NCBI GenBank assembly: GCA_022829145.1
Contig: CM040746.1
Span: 31,435,712-31,499,711 of the forward strand
Direction: 5' to 3'
Length of the DNA stretch: 64,000 bases
Source: Albula goreensis
Taxonomy: Eukaryota > Chordata > Actinopteri > Albuliformes > Albulidae
Below are positions 60,385 to 64,000 of this stretch, in pieces. The notes under the pieces are model-generated. The model saw nothing but the letters and a program-made list of their open reading frames with translations, was not told the DNA's origin and did not search any database. Each line of letters begins with the position of its first letter. Positions within the stretch are counted from its first letter, which is position 1. The position numbers were made by a program, and so were the translations under genes.

Positions 60385-61660
60385 GAGTCGGTGGGACTGC
60401 GCGTGTGTGAGTGAGTGTGCATTTGCCTGTAAGAGGTAATGGTTCTGTTACTCTTTACTCAGCTAAAGGCTGTACAGTACTTGTGTTATATGTTTATCAG
60501 TAACGCTTGATTCACATTCAGAGCGGTGGCAGTGTTGAGGCTCTTTTTCTGCTCTGTATGATCTCCCAATCAAATCTCAGAACAGCCATTTCACCCATGC
60601 CAGGGGACACTAGACAAAATGATCTTCAAATATTATGTTTGAAATGCAATTTGATTCAAATCGAATTATGGACTGCTACATAGCGCATCACATTAAAGCA
60701 CTGTTAAACCTCATCTGATATCATCTGGACCTGGATTGTGCCCAGCAGCCCTACGGGATGATGTAAAACAGCAGTGCCACTCAGGGAGTTCAATCAGCGG
60801 GATGTGGGTGTCTAACTGTGATCCAGTAACCCCCTCCGGACAGTCACACATGAAGACTGTCCAGAGGGGGCTGTTCACAAGCTACACTTTATGGTGTTCT
60901 CCCTAACGCAGTGCTTCACATGATTTACTAGGGGGACTGTGGAATGAAACATGGGGGTTTAACATTACTAATTTCACAAGGAAATTTTCAGCTGTTTCTT
61001 AAGTGGCAGACAGGAGTGTAGTGATGATTACAAAAATGCACAAGTCAGGAATATAATTAGATTAAAATTTAAATTAAAGAAGGATTGCATCAGAATGGTT
61101 AAAGCTACTTGTAAAGGTAACTCACTGATCTGCAGTAGTAATCAATGTTAATTAACTTTGACACACACATTTCATATGTATCAATAGTCCCAGCTGCAAT
61201 CTAAAGACAGTGTTGAAACTGCCCTTCTTTGTTTGGACCTTGCCTATCAGTAAACCATCACATCCAAGCTGCATGGTTGCCAAACACCTGAATATCTTTC
61301 ATATTTGTATCTGCACATCTGTGTAATTAACAGTGTAGGTGACATCAAAAATGACTCCTCTGTGGACTCAATATTATATGCAAATATTGAGAGAAGGAAT
61401 GAAAGAGCTTTTGCACAGGTGTCTTAAGCCTAACCAGAATTTCAATTAAGTAAAAATCAGTAATTGCAAACCGTTTTAGAATTCACAGTTGTTTAAATGT
61501 GGAGGCAGGGTAGGCCCTGTTTTACTGTCGAATAGATTGGACACATCTCAGGGGGGTCCTGCCCAGAAGATTACAGACCAGCTATGGCATGTGTCCGGAC
61601 AGGTGCTATTATACCCTAAAATGTTCCAGAGCCGTTGCCTCCAGCTAGCCCCCGCATTGA
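60385..61660. other. non-coding DNA, no gene seen
   Basis: No supported gene. An inverted pair, AACCCCCTCCGGACAGTC and GACTGTCCAGAGGGGGCT (60829-60872), could form an imperfect hairpin. Confidence 0.55.
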
Positions 61661-61668
61661 GGTCTCAG

Positions 61669-61889
61669 CTTGGATCCAATCACCATTTGTCCTTAACATT
61701 GACTTAGAAAAAAATACAACTTTTTTTTTCTCTCTTGCTCTCTCTCTTCTTCCTCCTAAACACAGTTTGACAAGTTCAGCAATCCCCAAAATTAACTTGC
61801 CAGCCTTTGTTTGTGAAGAGAAACAAAACAACTAAGACTTGCATTTATTTGTAAGTCAAAGTTAAGGACAAATCTTGATTGAATCCAGG
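61669..61889. mobile_element. MITE with 34-bp terminal inverted repeats, about 221 bp
   Basis: The left end is CTTGGATCCAATCACCATTT, then GTCCTTAACATTGA. The reverse complement of the right end is CCTGGATTCAATCAAGATTT, then GTCCTTAACTTTGA, so 29 of 34 positions match. The interior is T-rich (T9, CT runs) with no coding capacity. A related left end occurs at 47947. Superfamily is not determined and the target duplication is unclear. Confidence 0.7.
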
Positions 61890-61929
61890 AGGTCAAATGA
61901 TTGACAGTGTAATCATTTTGAAGCTTAAA

Positions 61930-62350
61930 CTCTGCTGCCTTTCACCCTGTTTTCCCTCTCGGCCCACAGACCTGCCACCCCGGGTTTGCGTCACGCGGGG
62001 ACGGCATTTGGCTGAGAGCGCTCAAAGTTAAATGCCAAAAGACTTTCAGTTGGCTGTGTAATATGTTCCTGTAAGCCCAGTGAAAGGCTTCAAAAACTCA
62101 GAAAAACACATGCGTTAATGGCCGTTTCGTTGACAGGCCCTCAACGCAAAGCATGTTTGCTCCAGTTACAACTGGTGTTTAAGGTTGGACTCTGCAGAAG
62201 AGCTGCCAGGAGCTCTGTGCTCCCGCTCCATTTTCATGTCTCATTCCAGCAAACATGGAGAGCTTATAGTTTGAGTGATTTCATAGCTGGAGTGGAAATC
62301 CTCTTTTTAAGTGCAGCTGTGGACGTTAGCCTGTTTATCCACGTAATAAG
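61930..62350. promoter_or_regulatory. candidate conserved non-coding element, CpG-rich islet
   Basis: Contains CACCCCGGGTTTGCGTCACG, CGGGGACGGCATTTGGC, GAGCGCTCAAAGTTAAATGC, then CATGCGTTAATGGCCGTTTC and CACGTAATAAGCTCATGAAT. About 11 CpGs in the first 170 bases. The 79-codon + frame at 62118-62357 is not recognised. Confidence 0.35.
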
Positions 62351-62359
62351 CTCATGAAT

Positions 62360-63780
62360 TAAGTTTTAAAAAGATAAATCCTCAAGCATGTCAGCATAGT
62401 GAGTGGGCATGGTGATGCACTTTATATGGGTCTGACATCACAGCCATGTGGCCATGTTATGGTCATTTTAAGGTCATGATATAAGTGAGGATTTCTGAGT
62501 GGGTGGGGGTGGAATGGGATGTGGGGTTAAAGATCAGAGTGGATTGGAGGAGTGCCTATGTCATGTTGTTTGTTTCAGTGCTGCAGTCCACTGCAGCAGG
62601 AGAATCTGTTGGCAGCCAAGTCAGATGTAACAATTTGGTGAAATTTGGCAAAGAAACCCCTGTTTTTGTTCCAGAACTGCAACTTTGTTTTGTACTGTCT
62701 GGATGGGGGAGGGGGATTTCATGTTCACACTCATCCTAATAGCTATGCCTTAGCTTTGTCATATACAATTATAATAGCAGAGTACACCATTGTACACTAA
62801 TGAACAGTATGCCCCACCAACTTCAAAAGCAGACAGGGAAAGTCAGTTTGTGAAGGGGGAAAACATCATATGTCTGTCCTTAAACTACTGTAGTGTATCT
62901 AAATAATTAGTCCATTGAAAGGCAGGCAATGATGCATGCTAAGCTGTGGGCTTTGGGAAACTGCCAGAATGGTTTGTTGTATCTACAATGAAACTTTACT
63001 GTCAATTTTCTACCAAAGTCTGTTTAATCATGTATTCTTATGCCAAACCCAATTACGAGTATTTGTTTCAACACATTTGTTTGTTTAAATGATTGCTGTA
63101 TTATTTGTCTAGTATCCTATCATGCATAACATCATTGGTAATACCTTTAACATCATTTTTGTATTTGGCTGCTGATGAAAAAATAGGACTTTCAGAAATG
63201 TGTTTTTAATATTTACCTTGGTGTATCCTTAGTTGTTACATGCACTGTTACAACAAACTTATCACATTGGAAATTGTTTTCAATGTTTTCAGCCAAATCT
63301 TGGAAAGAAAGTTTGCAGAAAGTGAGTCTACCAATTGTGATTATGAGGAGAAAAACATTAATAATTAATAGCAATTATTATAAATTTGCTTGCAAATGAT
63401 TTTCTTGCAAAGCACCTCTGCAGAGAATTTATATTGCTTATATCATTTCCTTTGAAATGCTAGTCATCTAGCTGCCTGTACAAAAATGTGCATTTTAAAT
63501 AATTACTACTGAGATAAATGCAGTCAAACCGGAAAGAAGAAGGAAGAAACAACATTTTGTGAGTTTTTTTTTTTTAAATAATCATCATAAACTGCTGCTT
63601 GGCAGTATGAACAGCAACACAGAGGTTTTACATGGACTGCACAATTTGCATTATTCACAAATGGATTCTTGTGAGTGGGATTCTTGGAGTGAGGCCAATT
63701 AAAATGGTGCTGATGAGGGGTACTTTTCAACAGCTGCTGAAAAAGAACTTTTTTAACCCACAAAGATGTGCACTCGCCAC
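62360..63780. other. AT-rich non-coding DNA, no gene seen
   Basis: No supported gene. Confidence 0.62.
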
Positions 63781-63790
63781 TCGAATTGCA

Positions 63791-63962
63791 TTATTTATCT
63801 GCTCAGCTGATGCTCTCATCCAAGATGACTTTTACATATTATTAATTTACACAGCTGGATATTTACCCAGGCAATTCAGGCTAAGTGCCTTGCAATGCCC
63901 CATTTGGGACTCAAACCTGTACCCTCCTGTCTACAAGAATAGTCTCTTCATTGCTATGATGC
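63791..63962 (-). mobile_element. decayed tRNA-derived SINE, same family as 53009-53196
   Basis: The shared core GCTGGATATTTACCCAGGCA, then ATTCAGGCTAAGTGCCTTGC, corresponds to GCTGGTTATTTACTGAAGCA of the other copy. The B-box region GGGACTCAAACCTGTACC (minus strand GGTTTGAGTCCC) is well kept. The tail at 63791-63830 resembles the L2-type tail. The head is diverged (CATTGCTATGATGC). Confidence 0.7.
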
Positions 63963-64000
63963 ATTCATACCTTGTATAAATAATACAGATCTACCTTTAC

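Noticed and set aside
60829-60872. Imperfect inverted repeat CCCCCTCCGGACAGTC / GACTGTCCAGAGGGGG
   Set aside because: A short hairpin with no microRNA-like flanks or conserved context that I can show. Noted only as a possible secondary structure.

Overview
The window reads as nuclear DNA of a ray-finned fish, most probably a teleost. It is AT-rich and intron- or desert-like, with no long open frame and no recognisable multi-exon gene body. It carries many long dinucleotide and tetranucleotide microsatellites. Its dispersed repeats are of fish type: two fragments of an L2-type LINE, two tRNA-derived SINEs that share the LINE's 3' tail, and several small inverted-repeat (MITE-like) elements. 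I cannot name the species or the locus. There are no bacterial features, CRISPR arrays, rRNA genes or intact tRNA genes.

Layout. 1-16 kb: non-coding DNA with short, GC-richer, CpG-retaining islets that look like conserved non-coding elements (candidate enhancers), separated by AT-rich filler and microsatellites; one islet has an octamer motif abutting a Sox motif (1592-1606). 16-24 kb: an L2-type LINE 3' end (16336-16678), a possible small exon with a 58-nt intron-like gap (21057-21331) followed by a 30-bp tandem repeat, and a possible SINE (23395-23868). 24-38 kb: mostly desert, with a CpG-rich islet at 30390-30800, a 113-codon minus-strand frame inside another islet (31662-32003), and two small MITE-like elements (36267-36490, 37246-37457).

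38.3-40.5 kb is the most gene-like stretch. By eye it holds about 80 CpG dinucleotides, against about 6 in the 2 kb just upstream. This is the mark of an unmethylated promoter. A plausible first exon on the + strand ends at a good splice donor at 38754/38755 and carries a short upstream frame and two candidate start codons. If this is right, 38.8-64 kb is the beginning of a very large first intron, and the islets on both sides would be parts of one developmental-type regulatory landscape.

40.5-64 kb: more enhancer-like islets (41.6, 43.5, 45.6, 49.2, 49.8, 51.9, 56.7, 58.4, 59.6, 62.1 kb), a second L2-type LINE tail running straight into a CA microsatellite (46255-46702), two SINEs on the minus strand (53009-53196, 63791-63962), and two copies of a MITE-like family (47947 and 61669).

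All calls of non-coding conservation rest on composition and motif texture, because no alignment could be run. They are given with low confidence.
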